Source of the DNA: Pseudoduganella violaceinigra DSM 15887
GTDB taxonomy: Bacteria; Pseudomonadota; Gammaproteobacteria; Burkholderiales; Burkholderiaceae_D
Direction of reading: 5' to 3'
DNA: 64,000 bases
Assembly (NCBI RefSeq): GCF_000425385.1
Contig: NZ_KE384359.1
Location: 113,406-177,405, forward strand
The notes beneath the pieces are model-generated. The model was not told the DNA's origin and did no database searches. It worked only from the letters and a program-made list of their open reading frames with translations. Both the position numbers and the translations under genes were made by a program. Of the stretch, positions 26,605 through 35,125 are shown one piece after another (positions within the stretch are counted from its first letter, which is position 1; every line of letters begins with the position of its first letter).

Positions 26605-26627
26605 CGCTAAAACGGCTCATTTTAGCG
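26605..26627. other. Hairpin in the glyQ leader/rpn upstream region
   Basis: Perfect 8-bp inverted repeat CGCTAAAA/TTTTAGCG with a 7-base loop. On the plus strand it is followed by GTTTTTGG, so it could terminate rightward transcription. It could also be a structure in the glyQ leader. No rightward gene ends here, so its role is unclear. Confidence 0.5.
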
Positions 26628-26672
26628 GTTTTTGGGGGGAACCTGTAGAGTTTTGCCCAGCCCGCAGGGCGG

Positions 26673-26686
26673 TTGATCCAGATCAA
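26673..26686. promoter_or_regulatory. Perfect FNR/Anr-type box
   Basis: TTGATCCAGATCAA matches the FNR/Anr/FixK consensus TTGAT-N4-ATCAA at every fixed position. Its centre is about 57 bases before the Rpn gene start and about 115 bases before glyQ. Oxygen- or redox-responsive control of the Rpn gene is inferred only from this match. Confidence 0.55.
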
Positions 26687-26736
26687 AGCCTGTCTGCTGC
26701 GTCAGAACTACGGCTGCACCAGCCCATCCAAGGGGC

Positions 26737-27738
26737 ATGAATCTACCGCAAGCCGACTACGATGCCGTCTGGAAGCAGGCGATCGAACGCTATTGGCCTG
26801 ATTTCACAGCCTTCTTCCTGCTCGAAGAGTGGGGCGGCCGAGCTTTGCCCGAAAGCCTTGACCAGGAGCTTGCCAAATGCTTCCGCGATAGCAAGCTGGG
26901 CCTGTTCCGGGTCGACAAGCTGCTGCGGGTCCCCGGCGCGGATGCGCAGCCATGCTTGTGGCATATCGAAGTGCAGGTTGCTCGCCAGCGCGGGTTTGCC
27001 GAGCGCATGTTTGTTTGCCAATACCGGCTTTACGACCAGTTCCGCCTGCCGGTGCGCAGCATCGTCATCCTTGGCGACCGTAGTCCTGGCTGGCGACCCC
27101 GCCAATTTGAACTCGCCGCAGGCAATACCCGTATGAGCTTTGAATTCGAGACGATCAAGCTGAGGGACTTTGAAGCTTGTTTGGACGCGTTATTTTGCAG
27201 CGACAACGTTTTCGCATGGCTTGTGGCGGCCCATCTATTTACTCTGCGTACGCGCCGGGAACCTTCCGTACGCGCGCTTGTCAAAGACAAACTGCTGACT
27301 GGCTTGAGGGCAGTTGGCTGGGAGGTCCTGAAGTTCCACGATATATATGACCTTATCGACCGAATGATGGGATTGCCCAAAGCGTTGCAAGAGCTGGTCG
27401 ATGAACAACAATCTCTGTTGGAAAGGGGAAGTGAAATGGCTTGGAAATATCTATGGGAAGAGCGCGCCGAACAGCGTGGTATGGCACGCGGCGAGGCACG
27501 CGGTGAAGCAATAGGTGAGGCGAGAGGTGAAGCAATAGGCGAGGCAAGAGGCGAGGCAAGAGGGGAAGCACGTGGTCGGCTGGAAACGATGCGAAGTATG
27601 ATCTGCCTTCAGCTGGAGCGGCGTTTTGGGCAACTCGACGCGAGCGTGCGTCAAAAAATAGACAACGCCGAGCAGGAAGAATTGGAGCGTTGGATCCTGG
27701 CGGTGGTGACCGCCAGGACCCTTGACGAGATCTTTTAG
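26737..27738 (+). CDS. Rpn/YhgA-like PD-(D/E)XK nuclease family protein with C-terminal DUF4351-like region
   Basis: 333 aa. Residues 5-200 resemble the recombination-promoting nuclease/putative transposase family, with the nuclease ExQ motif in LWHIEVQ (Glu78, Gln80) and later YDQFRLPVRSIVILGD. Residues 251-280 are tetrapeptide repeats of Gly-Glu-Ala-Arg/Ile. The last 50 residues (LERRFGQLD to ILAVVTARTLDEIF) match the DUF4351 style. Such genes are mobile or expand in paralogous families and are not part of the housekeeping block around them. It lies between glyQ and lnt, and its stop overlaps the lnt stop (TTAG). Confidence 0.82.
   Translation: MNLPQADYDAVWKQAIERYWPDFTAFFLLEEWGGRALPESLDQELAKCFRDSKLGLFRVDKLLRVPGADAQPCLWHIEVQVARQRGFAERMFVCQYRLYDQFRLPVRSIVILGDRSPGWRPRQFELAAGNTRMSFEFETIKLRDFEACLDALFCSDNVFAWLVAAHLFTLRTRREPSVRALVKDKLLTGLRAVGWEVLKFHDIYDLIDRMMGLPKALQELVDEQQSLLERGSEMAWKYLWEERAEQRGMARGEARGEAIGEARGEAIGEARGEARGEARGRLETMRSMICLQLERRFGQLDASVRQKIDNAEQEELERWILAVVTARTLDEIF
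27487..27576 (+). repeat. 12-bp coding repeat (GEAR/GEAI) in the Rpn gene
   Basis: About seven imperfect 12-base units encode Arg-Gly-Glu-Ala and Ile-Gly-Glu-Ala tetrapeptides, forming an alternating-charge helix or linker before the DUF4351-like tail. Repeats of this type change length by slippage. Confidence 0.85.
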
Positions 27739-29273
27739 CCGCGGCGCTGGCGCGACCAGAGCCAGGCGGCGCCAAGGGACAGGGCTGCCAGCGCCAGGAA
27801 CAGCTTGTTCTGCAGCCTGATGTAAGGCGTGTCGCCCGACATGCCTTGCACTGTTGCGCTCAACACGCCCGGCTGGCGGTACGGCAGCGCGTGCAGCACC
27901 TCACCGCGCGGCGAGATCACGACCGTGGCGCCGCTATTGGTGGCGCTCAGCATCGGGCGGCCGGTCTCCAGCGCGCGCATCTGCGACATCTGCAAATGCT
28001 GCGGAATGGCGATCGAATCGCCATACCAGGCCAGTTCCGACACATTCAGCATCACGGTGGCACCGGTCAACGCAATCTGTTCCGCAATCTCTTCCCCGAA
28101 CACGTTCTCATAGCAGATATTCGGCAGCACCTTCTGGTCTTTCACCGGAAACGGCGCCTGGATCACCGCGCCGCGCGTCTGGTCGCCCAGCGGAATCTGC
28201 ATCAGGTTGGTGAACCAGCGGAAGCCGGTCGGGATGAATTCGCCAAATGGCACCAGGTGGTGCTTGTCGTAGCGGTAAGCGCTGACGGCCAGCGACGGCG
28301 GCAGGCCCAGCACGCTGTTCGAATATTCGACGCCATTGGTCATCGGCATACCCAGCACGATATGGCTGCCGGTACGCCGCGCGAACTGGCCGTAGGCGTC
28401 CAGGTAGCCTGTCGGCAGCTGCGACGCGAACAGCGGCACGCCGGTTTCGGGAATCGCGATCAAATCGGCCGGCTGGGCGGTGACTGCCTGCTGGTATTGG
28501 CGCAGCGTATCGCCGATGTGCTGGATGTCGAATTTGTTCTTCAGGGCGATATTGCCCTGCACCAGGCGCACTGTCAGCGGCTTGCCGGACGGTGCGGTCC
28601 ATTCCACGCGGCCGAGTGCAAGGCCGCCGAGCCAGATGGCCGCCACCAGGGCGATTGCTTTGTAGCGGAACGGGTGCATCAGCAGCGGCAGCGCGCCGGC
28701 GGTGATGGCCGCCAGCCAGCTGATACCGTACACGCCCAGCAGCGGCGCATAGCCGGCCAGCGGCGAGGTATTGTGGGCGTACCCCGCCGTTACCCAGGGG
28801 AACCCGGTGAACAGCCAGCCGCGCAGGAGTTCGAAGAGCGCCCAGCAAGCGGGCAGCACCAGCAGGGTGGCGGCCGGCAAGGGCAGCGGCCAGCGTTTGC
28901 GCAGCCAGGCAGTACTTGCCATGGCGCCGGCGGCGTACAGGGCCATGGCCGCCGCCAGCAGCGCAATGGCGATGGCGGCAAGCGGCGCGGGCATGCCGCC
29001 GAATTGGTGGATGGCGATATACAGCCAATGGAAGCCGGCCAGGCACCAGCCGAAGCCGAAGGCCCAGCCCACCAGGGCCGCGGCACGCACTGACTCGGCG
29101 CGCAAGGCCTGGTAGACCAGCACGGCCAGGGACAGGATCTGCAGCGGCCACCAGCCGAACGGCGCGAACGCCAGCACGCCCGCCGCGCCGCAGAGGGCGG
29201 CGATCAGCATGCGGCTACGGGTGGAGCGGGGCGCGGCAGGCGCTTCGCCGGGCTTGGTCTTACGCCAGCGCAT
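27735..29273 (-). CDS. lnt: Apolipoprotein N-acyltransferase
   Basis: 512 aa. Adds the third acyl chain to lipoproteins at the inner membrane. About seven hydrophobic segments (residues 25-210) precede a nitrilase-like domain with the catalytic Glu in IAIPETGVP, a Lys further on, and the catalytic Cys in PNICYENVFGEE. Full length. The ATG overlaps the corC stop by one base, so the two are co-translated. It serves the many lipoproteins predicted in this window. Confidence 0.96.
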   Translation of the reverse strand: MRWRKTKPGEAPAAPRSTRSRMLIAALCGAAGVLAFAPFGWWPLQILSLAVLVYQALRAESVRAAALVGWAFGFGWCLAGFHWLYIAIHQFGGMPAPLAAIAIALLAAAMALYAAGAMASTAWLRKRWPLPLPAATLLVLPACWALFELLRGWLFTGFPWVTAGYAHNTSPLAGYAPLLGVYGISWLAAITAGALPLLMHPFRYKAIALVAAIWLGGLALGRVEWTAPSGKPLTVRLVQGNIALKNKFDIQHIGDTLRQYQQAVTAQPADLIAIPETGVPLFASQLPTGYLDAYGQFARRTGSHIVLGMPMTNGVEYSNSVLGLPPSLAVSAYRYDKHHLVPFGEFIPTGFRWFTNLMQIPLGDQTRGAVIQAPFPVKDQKVLPNICYENVFGEEIAEQIALTGATVMLNVSELAWYGDSIAIPQHLQMSQMRALETGRPMLSATNSGATVVISPRGEVLHALPYRQPGVLSATVQGMSGDTPYIRLQNKLFLALAALSLGAAWLWSRQRRG

Positions 29274-30160
29274 CAGTCCTGCTCATCCACGGAGGCCGGC
29301 AGTTTTTCCACGGTCAGCACATGGACTTGGCGCGCGTCGGCGCGCAGCACTTCAAAGCGCAGGTTGGCGATGTCGAAGGTATCGCCCTTGTGCGGCATGC
29401 GGCCCAGGTGCTTGGCCACCAGGCCGCCGATGGTGTCGACGTCTTCGTCGGCCAGGCCGGAATCGAGCTCTTCGTTGAATTGCTCCAGCTCGGTCAGCGC
29501 CTTGACGCGCCAGCGCGGCCCAATCTTGCCTTCCTTGATCGACAGGATATTGTCTTCTTCTTCGTCGAAATCGTATTCATCCTCGATATCGCCGACGATC
29601 TGCTCCAACACGTCCTCGATGGTGATGAGGCCGGCCACGCCGGAATACTCGTCGACCACGATGGCCATATGGTTGTGGTTGGCGCGGAAATCGCGCAGCA
29701 GCACGTTCAGGCGTTTCGATTCCGGAATGAAGATCGCCGGGCGCAGCATATCGCGCACGTCGAACGATTCTTCCGCGTAGTAGCGCAGCAGGTCCTTGGC
29801 CAGCAGGATGCCGACGACCTTGTCGCGTTCGCCTTCGATGGCAGGGAAGCGCGAGTGGGCTGTCTCCAGCACCAGCGGGATCCATTCCTCGATCGGTTTG
29901 GTGATATCGATGACATCCATCTGCGAGCGCGGGATCATGATGTCGCGTGCCGACAGGTCCGACACCTGGAATACGCCTTCGATCATCGACAGCGCATCGG
30001 CGTCGATCAGATTGCGTTCATGGGCATCGTGCAGGACTTCAAGCAGCTCCGAGCGGCTCTCGGGCTCAGGGGAAATCAGGGCGGTGAGTCGCTCGAACAG
30101 CGACCGGTGTGGTTTAGCGTCATTCCTGACGCTACTAGGGTGCTCTTGCATAATTGGCAT
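29273..30160 (-). CDS. corC: CorC/HlyC-family CBS-domain protein
   Basis: 295 aa, cytosolic. Two CBS domains (from ARDIMIPRSQMDVIDI and from DMLRPAIFIPESKRLNVLLRD) are followed by a CorC_HlyC C-terminal domain (WRVKALTELEQFNEELDSGL). Named for magnesium/cobalt efflux. In many proteobacteria the soluble form sits beside lnt and is needed for lipoprotein or envelope homeostasis. ATGs at 30160 and 30151 are both possible. Divergent from the zntB-like gene. Confidence 0.94.
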   Translation of the reverse strand: MPIMQEHPSSVRNDAKPHRSLFERLTALISPEPESRSELLEVLHDAHERNLIDADALSMIEGVFQVSDLSARDIMIPRSQMDVIDITKPIEEWIPLVLETAHSRFPAIEGERDKVVGILLAKDLLRYYAEESFDVRDMLRPAIFIPESKRLNVLLRDFRANHNHMAIVVDEYSGVAGLITIEDVLEQIVGDIEDEYDFDEEEDNILSIKEGKIGPRWRVKALTELEQFNEELDSGLADEDVDTIGGLVAKHLGRMPHKGDTFDIANLRFEVLRADARQVHVLTVEKLPASVDEQD

Positions 30161-30236
30161 GAAAGCCGTTGTTTCGAAGTGCTATAGCATACACTAAACG
30201 GCCGAGCCCCGGCCTAATTGCTAAATTGGAAACACG

Positions 30237-31253
30237 ATGCAGATCAGTGCAGTCACCTATGGCTCCGACCAATGCGGCCTCGTGTGCGCTTACCTGTTCG
30301 GACGCGGCCCGCAACCAGTGCCGATCGAAGCCTCCGAGGCGGAACAATGGCTGCGCGCCCCCGCTAATCCGGCCGGCGAATTCATCTGGCTGCATTTCAA
30401 CCTTGCCAACACCGCCAGCGAGAAATGGATGCGCGAACATGCCGAGCTGGCAAATGAATACTACGACAGCCTGCACGAAGAGGGCGCGCGCTCGACCCGC
30501 ATCGAGCAGGCGGACGACACCCTGGTGGCGGTGGTCAATGACGTGCTGCGCGACTTCAGTTTCGAGCCGTCGGACATTTCCAGCGTCTGCCTGAGCGTCG
30601 ACCGGCGCCTGGTGGTGAGCGCGCGGCGCAAGCCGCTGCAGGCGGTCGAGCGCTTGCGCCAGGCGGTGCGCGGCGGGGAAAACCTGGGCTCCAGCGTGGT
30701 GCTGCTGACCCATCTGCTGCGCGACCAGGCCGATGTGCTGACGCGCATCGTGCGCGACGCCACGGGCAAGGTGGACCGCATCGAGGACAACCTCCTGTCC
30801 GGTAAGCTGAAATTCAAGCGGGCCGACCTGGGCGCCTTGCGGCGGGTACTGGTGCGTTTGCAACGGCTGCTGGCGCCGGAACCGGCGGCCCTGTTCCGCC
30901 TGCTGCAGCGGCCGCCGTCCTGGGCCAGCGAGGCCGATCGCCAGGAACTGCGCGAATCGACCGAGGAATTTGCCGTGGTGCTGAACGATATGGCGGCGCT
31001 GCAGGAGCGCATCAAGCTGCTGCAGGAGGAAATCGCGGCCCTGGTCAACGAAGCCAATAACCGCAGCCTCTACGTGCTGACCATCGTGACCGTGCTGGCG
31101 CTGCCGATCAATATCATTGCCGGCCTGCTGGGCATGAATGTGGGCGGCATCCCGCTATCCGAAGACAAGTCCGGATTCTGGATCATCGCCGGCATCGTGG
31201 TGTTGTTTACCGTGGTGGCGGGGGCCTGGCTGTTGCGCCAGCGGCAGGATTAA
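30237..31253 (+). CDS. zntB: CorA-family metal ion transporter, ZntB-like
   Basis: 338 aa. A large cytosolic N-terminal funnel domain (about 1-275) with long helices is followed by two C-terminal transmembrane segments. The family loop between them reads GMNVGGIPL, the ZntB-type variant of the CorA GMN motif. Transport of Zn2+ or another divalent cation is inferred from family. The stop overlaps the stop of the convergent lysR remnant in TTAA (31250-31253). Confidence 0.9.
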   Translation: MQISAVTYGSDQCGLVCAYLFGRGPQPVPIEASEAEQWLRAPANPAGEFIWLHFNLANTASEKWMREHAELANEYYDSLHEEGARSTRIEQADDTLVAVVNDVLRDFSFEPSDISSVCLSVDRRLVVSARRKPLQAVERLRQAVRGGENLGSSVVLLTHLLRDQADVLTRIVRDATGKVDRIEDNLLSGKLKFKRADLGALRRVLVRLQRLLAPEPAALFRLLQRPPSWASEADRQELRESTEEFAVVLNDMAALQERIKLLQEEIAALVNEANNRSLYVLTIVTVLALPINIIAGLLGMNVGGIPLSEDKSGFWIIAGIVVLFTVVAGAWLLRQRQD

Positions 31254-31899
31254 GGTCCGCCGCGCTGCACCAGCCAGCGGGTGAACAGTTCCACCCGCGG
31301 GGAGGCGCGCTGGCGGCCCGCGGCAAACGCATAGGCGCCGGTGCCGATGCTGGCCGAATGGATGCGCTGGAGCGTGCCGTGGCCGGCCATGGCGGCGACA
31401 AAGGCTTCGGGGACGACGAGCACGCCCAAGCCCTGGATGGCTGCCTGGATCGCCAGCACGGTATTGTCGAGCTCAAGGGTCGGTGCCAACGCCCGCGCTT
31501 CCATGCCGTGGGCGCGCGCCCAGCCCGGCCACAGGTCCGGCCTGGAGCGCGCACCAATGCGCGGCGCCGCTGCCAGCCACGCCATGCCGGCGCCAGGGGC
31601 ACGCCCAGCTGCGACGCAAAGGCCGGGCTGGACACCAGCACGCAGCGCTCGTCCATGAAGGCTTGCGACGGCAAGCCACGCAATGCCGCCGGATCGCGCC
31701 GGATGAAGACATCGACCGGGGCGGAGGGATTGATGTCGCCGTCGGCTGTGTGCACGTCGACGTGGATGTGGGGAAAGCGCCGGCGGAAGTCCGGCAGTTG
31801 TGGGATCAGCCAATGCATCGCCAGCGTGACACTGGTGTCGACCACGATGCAATGCCGGGGCGCCATGCCGCCAGCCGGTTCCAGCGCCGCGACAATGCT
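31250..31899 (-). pseudogene. LysR-type regulator remnant: HTH domain missing, frameshifted
   Basis: Only the substrate-binding domain survives. Leftward from about 31899 one frame gives MHWLIPQLPDFRRRFPHI and INPSAPVDVFIRRDPAAL up to about 31600. A second frame then continues RIGARSRPDLWPGWARAHG, LDNTVLAIQAAIQGLGVLVV and VELFTRWLVQ to the stop. So there is a frameshift near 31575-31605, and the N-terminal wHTH (about 85 residues) is absent. The missing start abuts a LysE fragment on the other strand. Confidence 0.85.
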
Positions 31900-31920
31900 G
31901 CATTGGACAGCGGGCCGTGC

Positions 31921-32196
31921 GGCCGCCTACTGCAGACGAGCAACCCGAAATCGCTGTTGTTCTTCCTGTCCGTGCTGCCCCAGGTCGCCGAAGGCGTGGG
32001 CGCGGCGCGGCAACAGGTGCCGCTGGCGCTGGCCATCGGCAGCTACTGCATGGTGCTGCTTGTGATCCATGGCGTGTATGCCGGGTTGGCGGCGCGGGCC
32101 AGGAACTGGCTCAGCCAGCCGCGCAGCGCCCGCATACTCTCGCGCCTGGGTGCGCTGGTGTTTTGCGCGTTCGGCTTGACGATGCTGAAGGTTTAG
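31921..32196 (+). pseudogene. LysE/RhtB-family exporter remnant (C-terminal part only)
   Basis: The readable segment LLQTSNPKSLLFFLSVLPQ to LGALVFCAFGLTMLKV matches the last 90 residues of LysE/RhtB amino-acid exporters, including the NPK motif and two hydrophobic segments. The first half of the gene is gone and no proper start exists: the frame runs back into antisense lysR sequence. Its stop overlaps that of ybeY (TTAG, 32193-32196). Confidence 0.87.
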
Positions 32197-32651
32197 TACG
32201 GATCGGCGTAACCGAGGCCGGTGACGATTTCGGTTTCGATGCCTTCCATCTCGGCTGCTTCCTCGTCGTCTTCGTGGTCGTAGCCCTGGGCGTGCAGCAC
32301 GCCGTGCACGATCAGGTGGGCCGTGTGTTCTTCCACTGTTTTCTTCTGCTCGGCCGCTTCGCGCTGCAGCACGTCGGTGCACAGGATGATATCGGCGCGG
32401 GTCGGTTCGTCCTCGGCCACTTCCTCGCCTTCGTTGTAGGCGAAAGTCAGCACATTGGTGGCGTAATCCTTGCCGCGGTAGTCGCGGTTCAGTTCCAGGC
32501 CTTCTTCCGCGTCGACGAAGCGGATAGTCAGTTCGGCCGGCGCGAACAGGGCGGCCTTGACCCATTTGCGTATCATCGGGCGGGTGATGGCGTCCTGCAG
32601 GCGCGGGTCGGCGTATTGGATGGACAGGGCCAGCTTATTTTTTTCGGACAT
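32193..32651 (-). CDS. ybeY: Endoribonuclease/rRNA maturation factor YbeY
   Basis: 152 aa. The zinc-binding signature HxxxHxxGxxH is complete: HLIVHGVLHAQGYDHED. FVDAEEGLELNRDYRGKDYATNVLTF is also family-typical. Acts in 16S rRNA 3'-end maturation and ribosome quality control. It overlaps phoH by 17 bases in the usual miaB-phoH-ybeY order. Confidence 0.97.
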   Translation of the reverse strand: MSEKNKLALSIQYADPRLQDAITRPMIRKWVKAALFAPAELTIRFVDAEEGLELNRDYRGKDYATNVLTFAYNEGEEVAEDEPTRADIILCTDVLQREAAEQKKTVEEHTAHLIVHGVLHAQGYDHEDDEEAAEMEGIETEIVTGLGYADPY

Positions 32652-33702
32652 TGCGCACAGCTTTCACAGCAGGTTTGACGGTTTGCAGCAGGGGCGCGAG
32701 TTCGGCACTGGCTTCCTGCGCGTTTTCATAGGCATCGACAATGCGCGCCACCAGCGGGTGGCGCACCACGTCGGCGCTGGAGAACTGGCTGAAGGCGATG
32801 CCGCGCACATTGCGCAGCACGTGCATGGCATCGACCAGGCCGGACTTCTGGTGCTTGGCCAGGTCGACCTGGGTCACGTCGCCCGTGACCACGGCCTTGC
32901 TGCCGAAACCGATACGGGTCAGGAACATCTTCATCTGTTCGACCGTGGTGTTCTGTGCCTCGTCCAGGATGACGAAAGCGTGGTTCAGCGTGCGGCCGCG
33001 CATATAGGCCAGCGGCGCGATCTCGATCACCTGCTTCTCGAACATCTTCTGCGTGCGGTCGAAGCCGAGCAGGTCGTACAGCGCGTCGTACAGGGGGCGC
33101 AGGTAAGGGTCGACCTTCTGCGCCAGGTCGCCCGGCAGGAAGCCCAGGCGCTCGCCCGCTTCCACGGCGGGGCGGGTCAGGATGATGCGCTTGACCGCAT
33201 CGCGCTCCAGCGCATCGACGGCGCAGGCCACGGCCAGGTAGGTCTTGCCGGTACCGGCCGGGCCGATGCCGAAGCTGATGTCGTGCTCGAGGATATTGCG
33301 CAGATAGCGGATCTGGTGCGGGGTGCGGCCGCGCAGGTCGTTGCGGCGCGTCTTCAGCACCGGGCTGGTGATGTCCGGCTCATGGAAGGGCGGTTCCTCG
33401 CCGGCCGGGCCGAAATCGTCCGGCGCTTCGCTGGCGCGCTGCTCGACCAGGGCCAGCTGCACCTCCTCCACCGGCACCACTTTGTCGGCGACGCTGTAGA
33501 AGCGCGCCAGGATGGCGACGGCGCGTTCGGCATTGGTGCCGCTGACGATGAACTTCTCGCCGCGGCGGAAAATGGTCACGTCCAGCGCGGCGGAAATCTG
33601 GCGCAGGTTTTCATCGAGCGGGCCGCACAAATGGGCCAGGCGCGCATTGTCCAGCGGTTCTGGAACGAAGTAGTGCGGTTGCACCGGGGTTTTTGTTTTC
33701 AA
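32635..33702 (-). CDS. ybeZ: PhoH-like ATPase (YbeZ)
   Basis: 355 aa from TTG 33702, which has GGAG 9 bases upstream and overlaps the miaB stop; a GTG at 33720 lacks a ribosome-binding site. An N-terminal KH-like region precedes a P-loop ATPase with Walker A GPAGTGKTYLAV and Walker B FVILDEAQNTT. Acts with YbeY on RNA. The 22-base overlap (from GTG) or shared TTGA (from TTG) with miaB implies translational coupling. Confidence 0.94.
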   Translation of the reverse strand: MKTKTPVQPHYFVPEPLDNARLAHLCGPLDENLRQISAALDVTIFRRGEKFIVSGTNAERAVAILARFYSVADKVVPVEEVQLALVEQRASEAPDDFGPAGEEPPFHEPDITSPVLKTRRNDLRGRTPHQIRYLRNILEHDISFGIGPAGTGKTYLAVACAVDALERDAVKRIILTRPAVEAGERLGFLPGDLAQKVDPYLRPLYDALYDLLGFDRTQKMFEKQVIEIAPLAYMRGRTLNHAFVILDEAQNTTVEQMKMFLTRIGFGSKAVVTGDVTQVDLAKHQKSGLVDAMHVLRNVRGIAFSQFSSADVVRHPLVARIVDAYENAQEASAELAPLLQTVKPAVKAVRNVRKK

Positions 33703-35033
33703 AGTATCGCTTCTCCGCACAGGGCGTAATCCAGGCTTTCAGTGATGCGCACGCTGACCATTTGGCCAATCAGTGCCTGCGCATTGGCGCCGCCGTCGAA
33801 ATGCACGGTGCGGGTATTGCTGGCGCGGCCTTGCATTGCATTGCCGCCGCGTTTGGACGGACCTTCCACCAGCACCTGCATGGTCATGCCGACCATGGCG
33901 GCGCTGTGGCGCTTGGTGTTCTCGTCGAACAGGGCCTGCAGGCGCTGCAGGCGGGCCGACTTGACTGCGGCCGGGGTGTCATCGGCCAGGTTGGCGGCCG
34001 GCGTGCCGGGGCGCTTGCTGAAGATGAAGCTGAAGCTGTTGTCGAAGTCGACATCCTGCACCAGCTTGTACATCGCGTCGAAATCCTCGTCCGTCTCGCC
34101 GGGGAAGCCGACGATGAAGTCCGAGGAAATCACCACTTGCGGGCGCACCGCGCGCACCTTGCGGATGATGGACTTGTATTCCAGCGCCGTGTAGCCGCGC
34201 TTCATGGCGCCCAGGATTTTATCGGAGCCATGCTGGGCCGGCAGATAGAGCTGGTCGGCCAGTTTCGGAATCTTCGCGTAGCAGTCGACCAGGCGCTGGG
34301 TGAACTCCTTCGGGTGGCTGGTGACGAAGCGGATGCGCTCGATGCCCGGGATCTCGGCCACGTATTCGATCAGCATGGCGAAATCGGCGACGCTGCCGTC
34401 GGCGGTCTCGCCGCGGAAGGCATTCACGTTCTGCCCCAGCAGCATAATTTCCTTCACGCCCTGCGCGGCGAGGCCGGCGACTTCGGTCAGCACGTCCTCG
34501 AAGCGGCGCGACACCTCCTCGCCGCGGGTGTACGGCACCACGCAGTAGGAGCAGTATTTGGAGCAGCCCTCCATGATCGAGACGTAGGCGAACGCCCCTT
34601 CCACACGGGCCGGCGGCAGGTGGTCGAATTTCTCGATCTCGGGGAAACTGATGTCGATCTGCGGCTTGCCGGTGTGGCGGCGCAGTTCGATCAGCTTCGG
34701 CAGGCGGTGCAGGGTCTGCGGGCCGAATACCACGTCCACCAGCGGCGCGCGCTTGACGATGGCTTCGCCCTCCTGCGAGGCGACGCAGCCGCCCACGCCG
34801 ATCACCAGCTCAGGCTTGGCCTGCTTGAGCTTCTTGAAGGTGCCCAGGTCGGAAAACACCTTCTCCTGCGCCTTTTCGCGCACGGAACAGGTGTTCAGGA
34901 GGATGACGTCGGCGTCTTCCGGGGATTCGGTGCGTACCAGTCCCTCGGACGCGCCGAGCAGGTCAGCCATCTTATCCGAGTCATACTCGTTCATCTGGCA
35001 GCCGAAGGTTTTGATGAATACTTTTTTCTGCAT
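33699..35033 (-). CDS. miaB: tRNA-2-methylthio-N6-dimethylallyladenosine synthase MiaB
   Basis: 444 aa from ATG 35033 (MQKKVFIKTFGCQMNEYDSD); a GTG at 35081 would add 16 residues not typical of the family. Radical-SAM methylthiotransferase: N-terminal UPF0004 domain with cysteines in FGCQMN, LNTCSVRE and GVGGCVA, radical-SAM CSKYCSYCVVPYTRGEE, and a C-terminal TRAM domain. It thiomethylates i6A37, made by MiaA (49393-50370). Confidence 0.97.
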   Translation of the reverse strand: MQKKVFIKTFGCQMNEYDSDKMADLLGASEGLVRTESPEDADVILLNTCSVREKAQEKVFSDLGTFKKLKQAKPELVIGVGGCVASQEGEAIVKRAPLVDVVFGPQTLHRLPKLIELRRHTGKPQIDISFPEIEKFDHLPPARVEGAFAYVSIMEGCSKYCSYCVVPYTRGEEVSRRFEDVLTEVAGLAAQGVKEIMLLGQNVNAFRGETADGSVADFAMLIEYVAEIPGIERIRFVTSHPKEFTQRLVDCYAKIPKLADQLYLPAQHGSDKILGAMKRGYTALEYKSIIRKVRAVRPQVVISSDFIVGFPGETDEDFDAMYKLVQDVDFDNSFSFIFSKRPGTPAANLADDTPAAVKSARLQRLQALFDENTKRHSAAMVGMTMQVLVEGPSKRGGNAMQGRASNTRTVHFDGGANAQALIGQMVSVRITESLDYALCGEAIL

Positions 35034-35125
35034 ACCCGCAAGTTTACCGTAAATCGCTGTCCTGCCCTTGAAATCAGGCACGGCGGGGCCTAGAGTGAAA
35101 AGTGCCAGCTTTGCGGAGAGACATC

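Noticed and set aside
26605..26627. Terminator for a rightward gene before rpn
   Set aside because: No rightward gene ends nearby, so it was recorded only as a hairpin of unknown role.
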